Part shown: piece by piece, positions 1-10,997 of the stretch
Numbering within the stretch: position 1 is the stretch's first letter
How the letters are laid out: every line of letters starts with the position of its first letter
NCBI GenBank assembly: GCA_019009955.1
Contig: CM032230.1
Span: 13,470,501-13,534,500 of the forward strand
Length of the DNA stretch: 64,000 nucleotides
Source: Riptortus pedestris
Lineage: Eukaryota; Arthropoda; Insecta; Hemiptera; Alydidae
Reading direction: 5' to 3'
The notes under the pieces: model-generated
What the model was told of the DNA's origin: nothing
Seen by the model: only the letters and a program-made list of their open reading frames with translations
The model's database searches: none
Made by a program: the position numbers and the translations under genes

Positions 1-339
1 TGAATATCCCACTGGCAAAAGACCTATCTCAGTAATGCAGTAAATTATAAACAACATAACTTATAAAGAAGACAACGCATTTTACAAGAAGTAAAGTTAT
101 TACTACTTGACAGTAAAGGGACATGCATAATTCACATCCCCGAGCTGAAAAGAAAAACCTATATGTACATGTTAGAAAAGGACAGAGCATATTGTAACTT
201 ATATTTACTTCATGTAAATTCCGAAGCTAATTTACATACAATAAGACTTGTACGAATTTCAAACAGCAAGGTAGCCCACAAATTTACACAATACGGGTAC
301 ATACAAAGCTCTACATAGTTTGGAATTATAAATACATTT
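1..339. other. AT-rich stretch, nothing recognised
   Basis: No long open frame, tRNA or known repeat end is visible before the first TA-core element. Confidence 0.4.
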
Positions 340-463
340 TTAGCAGGTTTCCCTTAAGGAAAATCAGCTATTGAGGTTGTACTCATGACGGAATTTTCGA
401 AATTTTTCTTCAAATGTCCATCGATCCTACCTAGTAGATGACGAAAATGAGGTCCGTTCAAAA

Positions 464-527
<64 letters not shown>

Positions 528-628
528 CTGTAACCGCTCTAGTGGTCGCAATTTTTGTTTGCTCGTTACCAAACTCGATATTTATTTATCCAGATAGTTT
601 GCGTAGCCCCTGCGTGACGGATTTTTTT
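340..628 (-). mobile_element. TA-core element, internally deleted copy
   Basis: Reading the minus strand, the copy ends in the 3' palindrome followed by CTGCTAA (plus-strand TTAGCAG at 340). It keeps the (TA)n core and the ACCGCT/AGCGGT-type palindrome, but jumps from the segment reading CTCGATATTTA straight to the 5' hairpin (GCGTAGCCCCTGCGT) near 601-615. About 350 bp of the left arm is therefore missing. Confidence 0.75.
467..523. repeat. (TA)n microsatellite core
   Basis: Nearly pure TA dinucleotide run at the centre of the TA-core copy. It is read as Tyr-Ile repeats in spurious open frames. Confidence 0.95.
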
Positions 629-726
629 AATGTACCTATTGATGCACTTTTTTCAAATATGCAAGACAGTAAACTCTCATACACACCCGTTCTTTAATTT
701 TTTAATGAAATGTGTAAGTAGAAAAA

Positions 727-1178
727 AGGCTGCGTTAACTAAGCAGACTTCCCACCTGCGCCACCTCTTTGCATTTGTCTCAAAACTTAAAAGTTCAATG
801 AGAACAATATTTGGTATTTAAGCTTCAAGTAAAATGCTTCATAACACAATAGAATATTGTTAATGTGAGATGAGTAGGAATGGGGCTTTACTGAAAACCG
901 AAAACGAAAAAATGCAAATATCTCAGTTAATAACCAAGATAATGAAACAATATAAATAACAGCATTTATAGAACATTACATTTGCAATAAGACTGGTTCT
1001 ATACAATTTTTCGATCCGACGCATAATAACGGAGATATTAAGAATTTTCGAAATTCTTCCCCTCTCCCTGGTCCGATTTCAGCCGTTAACGAACTTGATC
1101 TTTCTTTTTGTATAAAACGAGTATATATCAAGTTTGGTAACGATAAGCCAAACTTTGCGACCGCTAGACCGGTAACAG

Positions 1179-1245
<67 letters not shown>

Positions 1246-1370
1246 CTGTTGAACGTACCTCATTTTCGCCATCTCTTGGCTAGGATCGATGGACATTTGA
1301 AGAAAAATTTCGAACGTCGCGTCTTGAGTACGACCTCAATAGCTGATTTCCCTTAAGGGAAATCTGCTAA
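727..1370 (+). mobile_element. TA-core element, near full copy
   Basis: The left end has a degraded hairpin (GGCTGCGTTAACTAAGCAGACTTCCC). The body carries the conserved GCAAATATCTC segment, the C-rich tract, GACCGCTAGACCGGT and a (TA)n core. The right end is a perfect GATTTCCCTTAAGGGAAATC palindrome followed by TGCTAA at 1370. Confidence 0.8.
1182..1240. repeat. (TA)n microsatellite core
   Basis: Pure TA run within the TA-core copy. Confidence 0.95.
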
Positions 1371-1529
1371 TAAAATGTTCATCCTTATAGATTATTTTTG
1401 TTATTAAGTACTGTATTTTTATAACGCATTTTATGTACTACATTAATTTCGTTTTTATCCTCGTTAATCTAGCAAATCCAAAAACATTTCCTTTTATTAT
1501 TTCATAATATATCATCAGTCTTTAATTGG

Positions 1530-1705
1530 TAAACGAAGAATCATGGGTTCGATTCTCAAGTAGGCAATAGAAGGGTACGATTTAGTGAGAAACTCACAGA
1601 ATAAAATCTATAGTCCCACCTGGCTAGAATAGAACCTGTAGATAACCCACTCCAATTAGAAGTACTAGCATAAAGTGGGTGTTAATAAATTTGTTTGTTT
1701 GTTAT
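1530..1705 (+). mobile_element. tRNA-derived SINE, plus orientation
   Basis: A tRNA-like box B (GGGTTCGATTCTC, about 1546-1558) is followed by the family body (CCTGTAGATAACCCACTCC) and the tail GTGGGTGTTAATAAAT. Box A is degraded. The copy abuts a second, oppositely oriented copy tail to tail. Confidence 0.6.
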
Positions 1706-1875
1706 TTATTGCCTTGTACTTTATGCTTCCAAGGCTCATTGGGGCGGAGTATCTACAGGTTACCACCCTTTTCTGTGGAACTAAGGATTATATTCAATGA
1801 ATTCGCCACTAAAACAATTTCTCTTGACCACGAGAGGAATCGAACACATCACTCTAGGTTTATCTTGTGAGATTA
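1706..1875 (-). mobile_element. tRNA-derived SINE, minus orientation
   Basis: Mirror of the preceding copy: the tail (TTATTTATTG...) lies at the left, the body contains CTACAGGTTACCACCC, and the minus-strand box B (plus GAGGAATCGAACAC, about 1834-1847) lies to the right. Confidence 0.65.
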
Positions 1876-2020
1876 AGATTAAATAAATTTTCTTAATAAT
1901 ATAGTAATAAATATGAGTTTCAAAACTCATATTTCAAAGTAGGAAGTCAGACTGGTCTAAGAAACATGACAACAAACTGCGACATAGCGATGGAATACTG
2001 CAAGTAGAAAAATCCGAAAA

Positions 2021-2257
2021 GAGGAGGTTGTTACTGCGCGTGCCCGAATTGGACATACAAAATTAACACATAGTTATTTTTTGAAAGGCTTATTCCCACC
2101 AATATGCGATTGTTGTAATGTCCATCTTATTGTCACACATCTCCGTAATTGTAAAAAATACAATCATCCAAGAACAGTTTTGAAGCTTTGCCAAACTAGT
2201 TTGTTCCAAGAACTACAGATCCATCTACCGCTAATGACGATAGTAGGTATATTGTAA
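2021..2257 (+). pseudogene. LINE ORF2 C-terminal fragment (zinc-knuckle region)
   Basis: A 79-codon open frame runs from GAG at 2021 to TAA at 2257 without its own start. It reads ...EEVVTARARIGHTKLTHSYF followed by a Cys-rich segment (C-D-C-C ... H ... C), which is the post-RNase-H region typical of I/Jockey-type non-LTR retrotransposons: R(I/L)GHTxLTH, then a CxxC-H-C knuckle. It is a 5'-truncated LINE remnant; the same segment recurs at 7876-8040 in worse condition. Exact clade is not determinable from this fragment. Confidence 0.65.
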
Positions 2258-2329
2258 TAAATAAATGAATAAATTTTATTTCTGCAGTATTTCTACAGCT
2301 GTTAGTTTTGTTCGAATTTGTGTTGTTGA

Positions 2330-2450
2330 TATTTAATAATGTTCACTTGGTGTGTTGTGAGGCTAATTGAGGCGGGTTATTGAAGGTTATCACACTTTTA
2401 TAGCCAGGATGGGCTTGAAGATTTTATTTTTTGGAAATTCCACTATTTTT
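2330..2450 (-). mobile_element. Divergent SINE fragment
   Basis: Contains GGCTAATTGAGGCGGGTTAT and GGTTATCACACTTTTATAGCCAGG, a weak match to the body of the tRNA-derived SINE in minus orientation. The box B region is not recognisable. Confidence 0.4.
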
Positions 2451-2499
2451 GTTTTACTTCCATGAAGGAAGTAATGGAAATGTCATCGCGAAGAATTTT

Positions 2500-2690
2500 C
2501 CCCTTCAATAAACGACACCCACTCAGGAGATTTGAAATTAAGATGAAATGTTTCTACAAATCTGAACCGCTAAAATTTCAAGTCATAATTGCAAGATTTC
2601 TTATTTAGGGAAAAACTAAGAAGAGTGTTCTGACGCCGTCGAATGAAGAAAAGGTGGCATCAAACTGCTTATTATTTGAAATAATGTGTT
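2500..2690 (+). repeat. Dispersed repeat, copy 1
   Basis: Matches 4588-4775 in order: CAATAAACGAC, CACTCA(G/C)GAGATTT, a TTTCAA(G/T) segment, AGAAGAGTGTTCTGACGCC and AAGGTGGCATCAA. Both copies lie close to TA-core copies. Family unknown. Confidence 0.5.
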
Positions 2691-2949
2691 TTTTGTTTTT
2701 TTTTCATTAAATGTTATCATAATGCAATAGGGTACGTCAAATTTTCTGTAAAACATTTTCTAATAATATGTCAATTAAATTCTTAACAAATCTTGTTAAA
2801 TAATATTTATACATATATAATATATTCGTTTTAAAATTAGGGTCAAGTTCTAAGTATTCATTGCAACAGAGATATCATACATCACTTTCAATTTAAATAA
2901 TTTTAATCTAGTGCAGCAAGTCATTTTGTTAATATAGCAGGGCATTTAA

Positions 2950-3090
2950 GGAGAAATATTTAAAAAATTGCATTAAGCTTGATCGAACCGAATCAAAATA
3001 ACACAGATATTTCAAAACATGGAAATCCCTTTTAACCCCAAGATTCGTTTTCCGGTTTACATGAAACGTTTTAATATCGAGTTTGGTTTA
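2950..3090 (+). mobile_element. Old TA-core fragment interrupted by the next copy
   Basis: Reads the family motif GATCGAACCGAATCAAAATAA through ATGAAACGTTTTAATATCGAG and GTTTGGTT, then breaks exactly where the copy starting about 3097 begins. Confidence 0.5.
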
Positions 3091-3096
3091 AAAAAA

Positions 3097-3913
3097 TAAA
3101 AGTCCGTCACGCAGGGGCTGCGTAAACTAAGCAGATTTCCCTCGTGATGTTTAGTAATAGATAAATATACATACTGCTAACACAACACCGTGAATAAATA
3201 CAAACGGAAATAAGAAATGTTTCATCCAATTTCAATAGCCTGCCGACAGGAAGCGTTAGGTTAGAAATGTAAACAAACGGGTCCCGCCTCACACCGGAAA
3301 GAAAAACAATTACTGAAATATATCAGAATATAACACATTAATTTTATTGAGAACTATTTACTATATCTAGTACTGTAATTAATAATGAGTCAGAATAATT
3401 GTTATCTCAATCAATAAAATTTTAGTAGACCAAAACTTTAAGACGAGGGGGAGTCACCAGTACATATTTGCATGTATCTCGTATAATAAAGGTCTCTTGA
3501 ATACAATTTTTGGTATTTAAACTTCCAATAATGTGATTTATTATGTATCAGAGTATTGTTTACGTAACATGAGTAGAAGTGGCGGTTTGGTGAAAACTGA
3601 AAAATGCAAATATCTCGGTTAATATTCAAGATAGAGAATAAATGTATATAACAATATTTATAGTAAATTTAATTTGTAATAAGATTGATTCTGTATAATT
3701 TTTCGATCCGACGTATAGTAACGGAGATATTTCGAATTTTCAAAAATCCTCCCCTCTAAACCCCCCCTCCCACTGGTCCGATTTTTGCCGTTAACGAACT
3801 TGATCTTTCTATTTACATAAAACGCTTAAATATGAGAAGTTTGGTAAGGATTAAACAAAAATTGCGACCGCTAGAGCGGTAACAGACAAATATATAGATA
3901 TAATATATATATT

Positions 3914-3951
<38 letters not shown>

Positions 3952-4080
3952 GATATATACAGTTTTGAACATTTTCGTCATCTACTAGGTAGGATCGATG
4001 GACAGTTGTAGAAAAATGTCAAAATTTCCGTCATGAGTACACCCTCACTAGCTGATTGTCCCTTAAGGGAAATCTGCTAA
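3097..4080 (+). mobile_element. TA-core element, long full-length variant
   Basis: Starts with AAAAGTCCGTCACGCAGGGG (5' hairpin ACGCAG/CTGCGT), then GCAGATTTCCC. It has the longer left arm seen also at 40014 and 49900, an imperfect (TA)n core, and ends with the hairpin (one extra change, GATTGTCCCTTAAGGG) and CTGCTAA at 4080. It sits inside an older copy of the same family. Confidence 0.85.
3893..3956. repeat. (TA)n core, imperfect
   Basis: TA-rich run with interruptions (TAGATATAATATATATATTATA) followed by a purer stretch. Confidence 0.85.
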
Positions 4081-4490
4081 AATGAAATTTGGGAAGTGGC
4101 AATTGCTTGAACAGACACATACACACTAACTTAACGGGGGTCATTTTTGCCAATAATTGTTACTTTATCAAAAGCGTGATTCTAACTACATAATAATGGG
4201 GATACTTATAATTTTGGGTTTTACCCAAATAATCCTGATCCGATTTCGGCGATTAAGGAACTTGATCTTTTGTTCTACGTAAAACCCTTATATATTGACT
4301 TTTGGTAAAAAGCACCAAAATTGTTGGAGGGGTGTTTGAGCAAACAACACTAACTTGAACAATCTTATTTTTGTCATCGACTTTTTAGGTCCAATGCACA
4401 TGAACCTAAAATTTTCTATTTTCGCCAAGAATCTTTTCAAAAATTGCGTCCAGAGTGCATCTCAGTTGCTGATTTTTCTTTAGGTGGCTC
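4081..4490 (+). mobile_element. Strongly diverged TA-core relative
   Basis: Retains the order CCGATTTCGGCGATTAAGGAA, CTTGATCTTTTGTTCTACGTA, then TTTTTGTCATCGA and GCTGATTTTTCTTTAGG, but has no TA core. It is probably an ancient copy, or the right half of the copy interrupted at 3097. Confidence 0.45.
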
Positions 4491-4587
4491 ATATAAAAAT
4501 AACGTTTACAATATTGGTTACAACTGTTGTTTTATTCTTTTTGCAGTACCTTTATTATTAAATTAGTAATATATTTTTTTTCGCCTG

Positions 4588-4775
4588 TAGCCTCCAATAA
4601 ACGACTCCTACTCACGAGATTTAAAATTTCAGATCTGGACGGTTCAAATTTCAATATTGCTTGCAAGTGTTCTTAAATTAAGGGGGACACCGAGAAGAGA
4701 GTGCTCTGGCGCCATCATGTGAGTTCGAAAGACTTAAAGGTGATATCAATCTCCTTATTAGTTTACACAATATCA
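4588..4775 (+). repeat. Dispersed repeat, copy 2
   Basis: Counterpart of 2500-2690 (CAATAAACGACTCCTACTCA ... GAGTGCTCTGGCGCCATC ... AAAGGTGATATCAA). Confidence 0.5.
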
Positions 4776-4906
4776 GCGCGACTTGCTTTTCTCATAATTC
4801 ACTAGGTGATAAAAGAGTGTGCTATCAAATTTTGCAGAGGTCCTTTGCCAGACCAAGTTACTGAGTGATGGTTCCCTAAATAGTTCGGCCTAGAAAGGAG
4901 ATCACT

Positions 4907-5245
4907 TATTATTATTATTGTGGGCAGGTTTATACTCAGTAAAACTGGAATAAAAACCATATCGGAGGAAAATCCAACCGATATGGAGTTTGAAATTGTG
5001 ACATAAGTTAAGGGGAATTTAAAACTTTTTGCACAATTCTGGCAGTCTCAAGATGTACCCTTTTCTGTGGTTCTTTTATAATTTCTGTTGGCAGATTTAA
5101 ACTCTTGGTGCCTGCTATTGTGGTTTTTAGCACGAGCCCATTTGAACTTACTATAATAGCCGTTAACTATGGCAGACGTCAGTTTGTATACTTCTTTGTG
5201 CTCAATAGCCAATTCTTGATATTTTCTTTCTTTTTCGGCATATTA
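4907..5245 (-). pseudogene. RTE-like LINE, 3' terminal fragment
   Basis: On the minus strand a peptide KYQELAIEHKEVYK is followed, after a frameshift, by an open frame from about 5160 to a TAA at 5008-5010 reading SSNGLVLKTTIAGTKSLNLP ... ETARIVQKVLNSP. This pattern (KYQxLAxE, then a ViSsxGlv stretch, then KTxRIVRKxL at the end) is the recurrent C-terminus of arthropod LINEs of RTE-like type, from general knowledge. The minus-strand 3' UTR ends in a (ATA)n tail (plus TATTATTATTATT, about 4907-4920), as RTE elements do. Inactive and 5'-truncated. Confidence 0.6.
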
Positions 5246-6032
5246 TTATTATATTACTAAGAGGAGAGTCTTATGCAGAAGGGAATAGGAAACGGTCTCC
5301 TGTCTCTACTCTTCCCCAGAAATCAGAAATTCATGTCCAAATGAGTAATTAACTAGTCATCAATAGTATCTGCGATTTGAACTGAAATACTTCTGCATCA
5401 AAGTACAAGCTCCTGAAGAAAAAGATGAAGAGGTTAGAAAAATAAAGACCTTTATTACACTAAGAGGCAAAAAAGGGTACTTAAGTAATTGACTTCACCC
5501 TTTTCTACAACAGAGAAGAATGAATTGAAATCACGTTATCCCAATAGCATTATAAAACGACGCTGGTAGATAACAACTAGATTGGATATCTAACTTGTTC
5601 CGATGGTAAGTACAACTTGACATTTTATACATTTGAAGAAAGATTTAGCGCCACAAGAACAACCTCAATAGACGATTTCCCAAAAGGAAAATAAGCTAAA
5701 CATGTATAGGATCTAATTTTACCCTCAAAGGAATATTAAATTGGGGAGAATAATTTTAAAAATAACTACGATAACTGGGTCAGTAAATTGTAAGAATTAT
5801 TTTCTGATAATAATAGATTACAAGTGAATATTTACAAGATAATATTGAGTGATAGATGTTGCACGATCCACCGAGGGGAATCAAAAAACCATAAGAAACC
5901 AACAAATATGTACACAGTTGAGTTTAAATTGCTCACAATTATGTATTTTAGCTCTGATGTGGTGAAAACTGTCGTCAAGTAAAAACATTTAATGCAGTAA
6001 GGCTAGAACTCCCGTTTTCCTAAGTGAATATA
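5246..6032. other. Unassigned stretch
   Basis: No convincing coding frame. The only recognisable part is a TA-core 3' fragment at about 5612-5700. Confidence 0.4.
5612..5700 (+). mobile_element. TA-core 3' end fragment
   Basis: Reads ACATTTGAAGAAAGATTTAG, CAACCTCAATAGACGATTTC and AAGCTAA, i.e. a degraded last 90 bp of the family. Confidence 0.5.
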
Positions 6033-6156
6033 TTAGCAGATTTCCCTTAAGGGAAATCAGCTATTGAGGTTTTACTCATGACGGAATTTTCGAATTTTTT
6101 CTTCAAATGTCCATCGATCCTACCTAGTAGATGACGAAAATGAGGTCCGTTCAAAA

Positions 6157-6211
<55 letters not shown>

Positions 6212-6652
6212 ATATATATTTGTCTGTTACCGCGGTCTAGCGGTCGCAATGTTTGTTTGATCGTTACCAAACTCGATATTTATTCGTTTTATGTAAAAAG
6301 AAAGATCAAGTTCGTTAACGGTTGAAATCGAACTATTAGGAGGGGGTTTCAGAGGGGAGGATTTTCGAAATATTTCCGTTACTATATGTCGTATCGAAAA
6401 ATGGTATAGAATCAATCTAATTGCAAATTAAATTTACTATAAATGATGTTATATACATTTATTCTCTATCTTGAATATTAACCGAGATATTTGCATTTTA
6501 TTAAATCTGGGCGGATAACGGATGAGAGTGACTTTCCCGCCAAAAGCTAGGTCGGCCGTTTCCTTAAATGTTCGGCTCTCGTGAAATTTCTCTATTGTAA
6601 CACTTCACGTGGGAAATTTGCTTAGTTTACGCCCCTGCGTGACGGACTTTGT
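6033..6652 (-). mobile_element. TA-core element, full copy
   Basis: TTAGCAGATTTCCCTTAAGG at the left (minus-strand 3' end), (TA)n core about 6160-6220, the CGGTCTAGCGGTCGCAAT palindrome region, CCGCCAAAAGCTAG and a CACGTGGGAAATTTGC/TTACG 5' end finishing at GACGGAC. The ACGCAG arm of the 5' hairpin has lost a few bases. Confidence 0.85.
6160..6220. repeat. (TA)n core
   Basis: TA run with a single TTA interruption near 6200. Confidence 0.95.
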
Positions 6653-6711
6653 TCTAATTGAGTTGTAAAGGAAGGATTAATAAATTATACAAATCCTTTT
6701 TTTTTAAATTA

Positions 6712-6880
6712 TTATTAATTATAGCCGTTCACTTTGTGCTAATATGGCTAATTGGGACGAGTTATCTGTAGGTTACCACTTTTTTCTTGCCAGGTTGGGA
6801 CTAAGGATTTCATTTAATGAGTTCGTCATTAAATAAATTCCTATTGCCCAGTCGGGAATGAAACTTTTATCTTATATAAT
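6712..6880 (-). mobile_element. tRNA-derived SINE, minus orientation
   Basis: GGCTAATTGGGACGAGTTAT, TAGGTTACCAC and GTCGGGAATGAAAC (degraded box B). The 5' tRNA head is partly lost. Confidence 0.55.
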
Positions 6881-7143
6881 TGTTTTAAATAATATACAAT
6901 AAAAAAATTGACGATAATAATCGAAGAAATGCAGTAAGTTATTTTATATGGGAAAATGATAATTGTATGGTTGTGGCCCTGTTAAACCATCGACACCTGA
7001 AGCAGATGAGCGATGGAAAATTTAGAAGGAGCTATCGCTAGGTGGGGTAAATATTTACACATAAATATATTTCTATCTGCTAATCGGCCACGAGGCTGTT
7101 AGGAATCTATCTGTGACATTAACATTATTTTTATACGAGCAAA

Positions 7144-7450
7144 CTTAAGAAAAATCAGTTATTGAGATGAACTCTGGACGAGATTTTAGGAAAACTGTTA
7201 ATTTCCATTGATTCTAAACAGTCTATGATGAAAGTAAGGTCAATCCAAGTTAGTATATGGGTGTTCAAGCAATACTACACCCTCCCAAAATTTTCGACTT
7301 TTTTATCAAACTCAATATTGAAACGTTTCATGAAGAAAGAAAGATCAAGGTTCTTAATTGCCGAAATCGGACAGAATATTAGTTGGCTAAAATATAAAAT
7401 TATAAACATCTCAGTTATTATGTAGATTTAATCGTGTTGTATAACTATAT
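7144..7450 (-). mobile_element. Diverged TA-core relative without TA core
   Basis: Reads CTTAAGAAAAATCAGTTATTG, GAAACGTTTCATGAAGAAAG, AAGATCAAGGTTCTTAATTG and CCGAAATCGGAC, the minus-strand order of the family, but the microsatellite is absent. Confidence 0.5.
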
Positions 7451-7539
7451 TTTTGTTGATAAAGCAATGTACTTAAATTGTTGTATTTTTCCAATTGCGA
7501 TGCTTTATCATCAAACATAGGCGTTATACATACTTATTA

Positions 7540-7750
7540 TTGTTATTATTTATTAAAGTCCACTTTAAACAACTCTGGCTAATTGGGAAGGGTTATCTAA
7601 AGGTTACCACCCTTCTCTAACCAGGGTGGGTCTTTGGATGTTATTTAATGAATTTCGTCACTAAATAATTTCCTTTGCCCAGGCAAGAATCGAACTCACC
7701 ACTCTAGGAATGCCATGTGAGATTAAAGGCAACGCTTTAACTCACATGGA
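7540..7750 (-). mobile_element. tRNA-derived SINE, nearly complete
   Basis: Tail TATTATTTATTAAAGTCCAC at the left, body GGCTAATTGGGAAGGGTTAT and AGGTTACCACCC, minus-strand box B (plus GCAAGAATCGAACTC) and box A region (plus AACGCTTTAACTCACATGG) at the right. Confidence 0.7.
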
Positions 7751-7875
7751 GTTATACATACAACACGATTCAATGTACATAATATCTAAGATATTTATAA
7801 TACGCTTAAATTGTTGTAGGTAGTTTTATAATTGCGATACGATGGCCTTCTTCAAAAAGGCTACTTAGAAAAGAA

Positions 7876-8040
7876 GAAGTAGTCTTAACGAGATTAAAAT
7901 TTGCCATTCATGACTGACCCACATTTACTGGAGAAGATGAACCCTACTGCCAACACTGCAACTGTAGACTAACAATAAAACATATACTAACTTACTGCTA
8001 TCTAAGGACTTACATAGAACTACCATACACTTTGTCTTAA
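7876..8040 (+). pseudogene. LINE C-terminal fragment, same family as 2021-2257
   Basis: The frame reads EVVLTRLKFAIHD, an in-frame TGA, then TFTGEDEPYCQHCNCRLTIK and HILTYC. The CxxCxC...H...C arrangement is the LINE zinc-knuckle that follows RNase H. It ends at a TAA at 8038-8040. Broken and 5'-truncated. Confidence 0.6.
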
Positions 8041-8957
8041 TTACTACATGCCAGTTGCCAGCACATACACCTAATATTTCGCGACTTAAAACATAACCAT
8101 ATTATCGAAAAATTATAACCTAGGACAATACTGAAACTATATGCAGAAATGGGTATTACCTACAAAATATGTACTATTAAGACCAAAAATTGATACGTTA
8201 CTCAATCCCCTCTATCGCGAAATGCGATTAAAATAAGAATAATAATTTCGATACTAATGGAATTGTTTGTGTTTTTGAATTTCCAGCCTTAGGAAACGCC
8301 CTCTGTTCTATAATTGAGATTCTCGCTTTGAGCTATTATATAACTAAAAATCAAATTCCCAGCATCAACTTCTAGTCATGTTTACTAGGATTCTTGCAAA
8401 GAATAAAATGGAGAATAAATATAATTTGTGAGATATTTCCCTCGTGGGCAATTCCGTTCCAGTTGGAAATAAATAGCTTATTCAATTTAGAATAGATGAG
8501 AACGGTTTGAAAAATAAATTATACACATATTAATACACATTGCTAAATACCAAATATAACCATTGAAGGCTTGTTAGAGAATAATATTTCTTATGACATT
8601 TCGCCTCCGACGAGGAAGCTACAAAGAGTATGGTTCAAAGTTTATTCCACCTTTAATTGCAATTCAAAGTGTCATACACAATCAAAATATACCTTTGAAA
8701 TTTAAATAAATTTAAAAACATTTATGCTTAAAAATACTGTGTTTTCAAAATACTAAATGTTAGTAGCCTATTAAAACTTGGGACTTTCATTATTTCGCGC
8801 TAATTGTGAAATGGCTCCCCAATTATTAGCAATTGCCACGCTCATTATCCGATAATATTTCTGTTAAACAAACCATTTAGTCATAAATTAATATTAGTCT
8901 AAACATTTGTGTAGTGTATAGAAGCACAAAAATAAGGTCTACTGACTGAACTTATAC
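8041..8957. other. Unassigned AT-rich stretch
   Basis: No open frame with recognisable motifs, no repeat ends seen. Confidence 0.4.
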
Positions 8958-8958
8958 A

Positions 8959-9683
8959 CAGGGTGTCCTGTATATGCGGGTCACAATTAAAATATCTTTT
9001 AAGCCGTTATAGAGATCGTAAAATAGCAAAGAACCAAAAGTTGCAGCTCTCATCGATGCCTTAAAAATGCGTCGTTTATTAATCTCAAAAAATTTACTTT
9101 TGACTATTAAGTGCGCGCTCAAAAGTCGGTGTTTCCTCTTTACCCTACATTTCTAATACATTGTTGGAATCTACTCAAAAAATAAAGAAACATTTGTATT
9201 TTGTTTTGTTGGTTTCGTTGAGTATTTAGAGATAAAATGGCGGCAATGTCGTACCCAGCCGTATTTTTTGAACATACTTTGTAAAATATATTTGAGTTGA
9301 GGCAATGTAAGGATGGCATAAACACCAATAAATATCAAGTTCCTTTATTATTATTGTCGACTAGCTTCAAAGCAGGTAATATGTACACATTCATTCATAA
9401 ATGTTTTAGGTACATACTCTGTTAAATACTAAGCGAATTAAAAATGCACGTGTTTCTTTATTTTTTGAGTAATTTTCAAAAATGTGGTGTAAAAAGGAAA
9501 CTCCATCTTTTGAGCGCGCACTCCATAGTTTCAATTACTCAATTTTTTAATATATTAATTACTCAATAAATGGCGGATCTGAATGCTCTCGATGTGAGCA
9601 TCAATTTTGGTCCTTTGAAGTTTCACAATATCTCAAAAGGATAAAAGATATTCCAATTGTGGCCTACATATACGGACACTCTG
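8959..9683. mobile_element. Foldback/MITE-like element with long inverted repeats
   Basis: The left end CAGGGTGTCCTGTATATGCG matches the reverse complement of the right end (CATATACGGACACTCTG). The match continues inward with gaps for nearly 300 bp: both arms contain a GTGCGCGCTCAAAAG block, a TTTCCT(C/T)TTTAC block and CTCAAAAAATAAAGAAACA. The centre near 9300-9350 is single copy. The right flank is TA; the left is CA, so a TA target duplication is possible but mutated. No transposase frame. Confidence 0.7.
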
Positions 9684-9765
9684 TATAATAACGCTTTCAA
9701 CAAAATGAAGAACAGTGTAATGTGAGTATTAAAATTCAATTTTATTTCCTTTTTATCACCCCTTT

Positions 9766-9889
9766 TTAGCAGATTTCCCTTAAGGGAAATCAGCTATTGA
9801 GGTAGTACTCATGACGGAATTTTCGAAATTTTTCTTCAAATGTCCGTCGATCCTACCTAGTAGATGACGAAAATGAGGTCTATTCAAAA

Positions 9890-9955
<66 letters not shown>

Positions 9956-10389
9956 CTGTTACCACTCTAGCGGTCGCAATTTTTGTTTGATCGTTACCAA
10001 ACTCGATATTTAGTCGTTTTATGTAAAAAGAAAGATCAAGTTCGTTAACGGCTGAAATCGGATCAGTGGGAGGGGGGGTTTAGAGGGGAGTTTTTTGAAA
10101 ATTCGAAATATCTCCGTTACTATACGTCGGATCGAAAAATTGTACAGAATCAATCTTATTGCAAATTAAATTTACTATAAATATTGTTATATACATTTAT
10201 TCTCTATCTTGAATATTAACTGAGATATTTGCATTTTTATTAAATCTGGGCGGCTAACGGACGGGTGACTGTCCCACCAAAAGCTAGTTCGGCCGTTTCC
10301 TTAACTGCTAGACTCTCGTGAAATTTCTCTATTTTAAAACCACGTGGGAAATCTGCTTAGTTTATGCAGCCCCTGCGTGACGGACTTTT
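9766..10389 (-). mobile_element. TA-core element, full copy close to consensus
   Basis: The copy has the perfect 3' palindrome at 9773-9792, a (TA)n core, ACC(A)CTCTAGCGGTCG beside it, the G-rich tract, CCAAAAGCTAGTTCGGCCG, CACGTGGGAAATCTGC and the hairpin bases GCAGCCCCTGCGTGACGGAC at the minus-strand 5' end. Confidence 0.9.
9894..9950. repeat. (TA)n core
   Basis: Pure TA run. Confidence 0.95.
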
Positions 10390-10997
10390 AATTATTTTGC
10401 TTTAGTTGGCATGCGTATTGAATTACGACCAATATTGAATAGACTTTAGCATCAAGGTTTTAATTTTATCAGCTTAATAATTTTCATTCATACATTTATA
10501 TTTCACGAGGGAATGAATGAATGAGCTTTCGCCCATTTAATGATTGTTTTGTTTGACTGCTATAAAAAAAGGAATTCGAAATGGATTTTATCCGTCGATG
10601 ATGGGTAAAATGTTTAATGGCGATAATGTAAAGATTGAATTATTTGTTTTACCATGTAATCCCATCATATTCATCACATAACACAAAGGTATGTCCCCTG
10701 AGCCTTACAGCTGTGAAGGAAAAAGTGGTAATTGAAGAAATAATAATAAATCTATGTCAAGAATTCTTGTTACCCGTCAATAAATTGAAACATATATTTA
10801 TATATTGAAACACATTGGAGGAAACTAAATAGAATTAGAAAGGGCAGAAAATATTAAAGAAAAAATAAAGAATTATTTAGAGGCTTAAAAAAGATCACTT
10901 AATTTCTCTAACTATTGACATAGTAGCCTGTACCTTAAGAAGAATTATCCCTCTTGGCAGAGGCGAGGAGGACCTAAACTGAGACTAAGGTTATTTA
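10390..10997. other. Unassigned stretch, probably LINE-flanking
   Basis: A few LINE-like codons may precede 10998 in other frames; otherwise nothing recognised. Confidence 0.3.

Noticed and set aside
8219..8240. Possible cruciform around CTATCGCGAAATGCGATT
   Set aside because: Short, imperfect and of a kind expected by chance in 64 kb.
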